In this document: positions 62,486-64,000 of the stretch, in pieces
How positions within the stretch are numbered: position 1 is the stretch's first letter
Layout of the letters: each line of letters starts with the position of its first letter
Origin: Cylicocyclus nassatus
Taxonomy: Eukaryota; Nematoda; Chromadorea; Rhabditida; Strongylidae
Assembly: GCA_958299035.1 (NCBI GenBank)
Contig: CATQJL010000112.1
Location: 21,046,812 to 21,110,811, forward strand
Direction of reading: 5' to 3'
Length of the DNA: 64,000 bases
Notes under the pieces: model-generated
Database searches by the model: none
What the model was told of the DNA's origin: nothing
The model's input: only the letters and a program-made list of their open reading frames with translations
Made by a program: the position numbers and the translations under genes

Positions 62486-63030
62486 CTGTTGTGCTTGCGA
62501 CTGCATTTGCATTTGCTCTTGTTGAGCTTGCAATTGTACTTGCATATGCTCCTGCAGAGCTTGCGACTGCATTTGCATTTGCTCCTGCTGAGCTTTCCAT
62601 TGTGCTTGCATATGCTCCTGTTGAGCTTGTAGTCGGGCCTGCATCTGTCCCTGTTGAAGCTGCATATGCAGCTTCATCTCCTCCTGTTGGAGCCGCATCT
62701 GGTCGACCATGACCGACAGGACCTTCTCCAAAGAGTCGCCATGCCGCTCTTCCTGGCTTTCGGCATGGTAGACCTCTCTGGTGTCGACGAAGTCTTCTGC
62801 TAAATCGATAAGCTTCTCAGCAAAGCTTACTTGTCTGGCTGTCCTCGACCACTGACAGCTTCTTCCTCGATTCGAGCTGCAACGCGTCTTCTCCTTGGAC
62901 AATGGAGGCTTCCGGTCCTTGTCGATCGAGCTTCTTCTGGTCCTTGTCGATCGAGCTTCTTCTGGTCCTTGTCGGTCGAGCTTCTTCTGGTCCTTGGTCG
63001 GTGGAGGTCTTCTTGTCCTTGATCCTGATC
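62429..63030 (-). pseudogene. Remnant gag region: KDQ/RS-rich and Gln/Met-rich coiled repeats
   Basis: One frame encodes a basic stretch built on three roughly 27-base repeats (about 62,930-63,000), then a helix (SFAEKLIDLAEDFVDTREVY), then a Gln/Met-rich coiled coil made of roughly 30-base repeats (62,500-62,700). It shifts frame near 62,480 directly into the end of the protease-like segment. No CCHC knuckle or DTG/DSG is present, implying an internal deletion. Confidence 0.65.
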
Positions 63031-63036
63031 GCCAGT

Positions 63037-63176
63037 TGTAGTAGAACGCGTTGAGTCGTTGACGATTTATTAGAAAAAACACAAGAGTTCCCCCTCTGCC
63101 TATCGGCGTACATGCCGAGGGTTCACTAGGAATAGTTCCATAACAACACACAAATATATCAAAGTGCGGCGGGTAC
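63037..63176 (-). repeat. Gypsy 5' LTR, truncated (140 of 215 bp)
   Basis: Matches 55,380-55,518 with a few differences, then stops. The missing 75 or so bases carry the TATA-type box in the complete LTR. Sequence beyond is unrelated and leads into the TTCGAATA satellite. Confidence 0.9.
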
Positions 63177-63187
63177 TATACTTGGGA

Positions 63188-63560
63188 CCGAATCGAATAA
63201 TCATTCGATCATTCGAATAAATCATTCGAATGCGAATGATTCGAAAAGTCGAATATTCGAAAATCCGAGATTTCGAATAAAATTCGAAAGTCGAATATTC
63301 GAAATTTTCAGTTTTCGAATATATTCGATATTCGAATATTCGAAAATCTTCATTTTCGAATATTATTCAAAAGTCGAATATTCGAAAATCTTAACTTTCG
63401 AATATTATTCGATAGTCGAATATTCGAGGGTCATTCATTCGATCATTCGGTGTCCATCAGTTATTCGAACATTCGTTGAGCACCGAATATTCGGAAATTC
63501 GATAAGAAATGACTATTCGAAAATTCGATAAGCACCGAATATTCGAAAATTCGATATGCA
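63188..63560. repeat. TTCGAATA-type satellite
   Basis: About 370 bases composed almost entirely of the palindromic TTCGAA, ATTCGAATA and AAGTCGAATATTCGAAA in varying order. Self-complementary throughout. Non-coding. Confidence 0.85.
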
Positions 63561-63570
63561 TAGCGTATAC

Positions 63571-64000
63571 GGGGTGTCTTAAAAGTATGTACACACCGTT
63601 TAATCGCCAATACCTCTCAAAGTCTTTTGCCAATTTTTGGGTAACATTCAGTAGGGATGGCTTCAGCTTATAAATGCAGCACAAAGCGAATCAGCCATGT
63701 TTTTCTTGTTGTGTGTTATCACGGTAGGAAATTCCAGCATATAGACCAACTGCAAAATAAGACATCCAAAAAATTGTCCCCAAAAAAGGAATCTAAGATC
63801 TGTGCAGCAGGTTTTTACGTATGCTAGTTTTACTACGCACGAGTTTTCAGGCTTTTCAAATGGCAACCACATTTTTGAAAGGCTTTGCATAACACCGGTG
63901 TACCTGGCGTAATTTTTGAAAAAAGCATTACGGTTGAGTGCAAATTCTACATAAAGCGAGTCTTTTTAGAAGTCTAATGCAACACTTTCGGCCCTTTTGA
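63571..64000. other. Non-coding right edge with a possible mariner-type end
   Basis: TACGGGGTGTCTTAAAAGTA at about 63,571, followed by TGTACACACCG, resembles terminal repeats of mariner-like elements. No partner end lies in the window and no transposase is seen. Confidence 0.3.

Larger units (their letters stand above)
55380..63176 (-). mobile_element. Decayed Ty3/gypsy LTR retrotransposon, interrupted twice
   Basis: The 3' LTR is 55,380-55,594 and a truncated 5' LTR is 63,037-63,176. Pol order on the minus strand is reverse transcriptase, RNase H, integrase, which is the Ty3/gypsy arrangement. The interior is split by a BEL/Pao element (56,543-60,384) and a 161-bp fragment (61,692-61,852). 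The remaining interior shows frameshifts near 62,480 and 61,400 and an in-frame TGA at 60,596-60,598. Capsid, nucleocapsid knuckles and the protease active site are absent, so it cannot be autonomous. A TGG-starting sequence two bases after the 5' LTR end (about 63,018-63,034) may be the primer-binding site; the tRNA is not identified. Confidence 0.9.

Noticed and set aside
63188..63560. Possible CRISPR-like array
   Set aside because: No repeat-spacer regularity; units are short, palindromic and variably ordered, and the genome is eukaryotic.

Overview
The window looks like nuclear DNA of a nematode, probably a rhabditid/strongylid (clade V) relative. The evidence is short multi-exon genes with TTTCAG/TTTTAG acceptors and GTAAGT-like donors, a clear orthologue of Caenorhabditis cfi-1, and BEL/Pao, Ty3/gypsy, RTE-like, mariner and hAT elements of nematode type. 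No species is claimed. Coding DNA is sparse; most of the window is transposons, foldback elements and long non-coding stretches.

Layout. 1-3,922 (+): the 3' part of a 16-exon gene for a nuclear-looking protein (AT-hook-like and basic N-terminal part, ankyrin repeats, C-terminal beta-rich part). 4,276-31,000: dense repeats, including TTAA-flanked foldback MITEs, a perfect 76-bp hairpin, a mariner relic, an RTE-type LINE relic, a hAT MITE, and a Tc1-like element interrupted by a hAT copy. 30,951-36,449: a complete 5,499-bp hAT-type element (13-bp terminal repeats, perfect 8-bp target duplication) that encloses an eight-exon minus-strand gene model of about 242 codons with no recognisable transposase features. 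Two deletion derivatives of the same family lie at 7,270-8,224 and 23,729-23,985, each with its own 8-bp duplication. 36,450-48,245: almost gene-free. 48,247-53,884 (+): cfi-1, an ARID3-type neuronal transcription factor, readable as 12 exons with unbroken phase. 54,330-54,533: a 76-bp-arm hairpin behind cfi-1. 55,380-63,176 (-): a decayed Ty3/gypsy element into which two later elements have inserted: a young pol-less BEL/Pao element with two 622-bp LTRs and 5-bp target duplication (56,543-60,384), and a 161-bp fragment with 12-bp duplication inside the reverse transcriptase (61,692-61,852). 63,188-63,560: an AT-rich TTCGAATA satellite abutting a truncated LTR.

The host genes have no evident functional link. 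The strongest candidate for something undescribed is the hAT element carrying a spliced non-transposase gene, followed by the gag-only BEL element with two separate zinc-knuckle modules joined by a long coiled-coil segment. All exon models were read by eye from splice signals, phase continuity and peptide character; no database search was possible.
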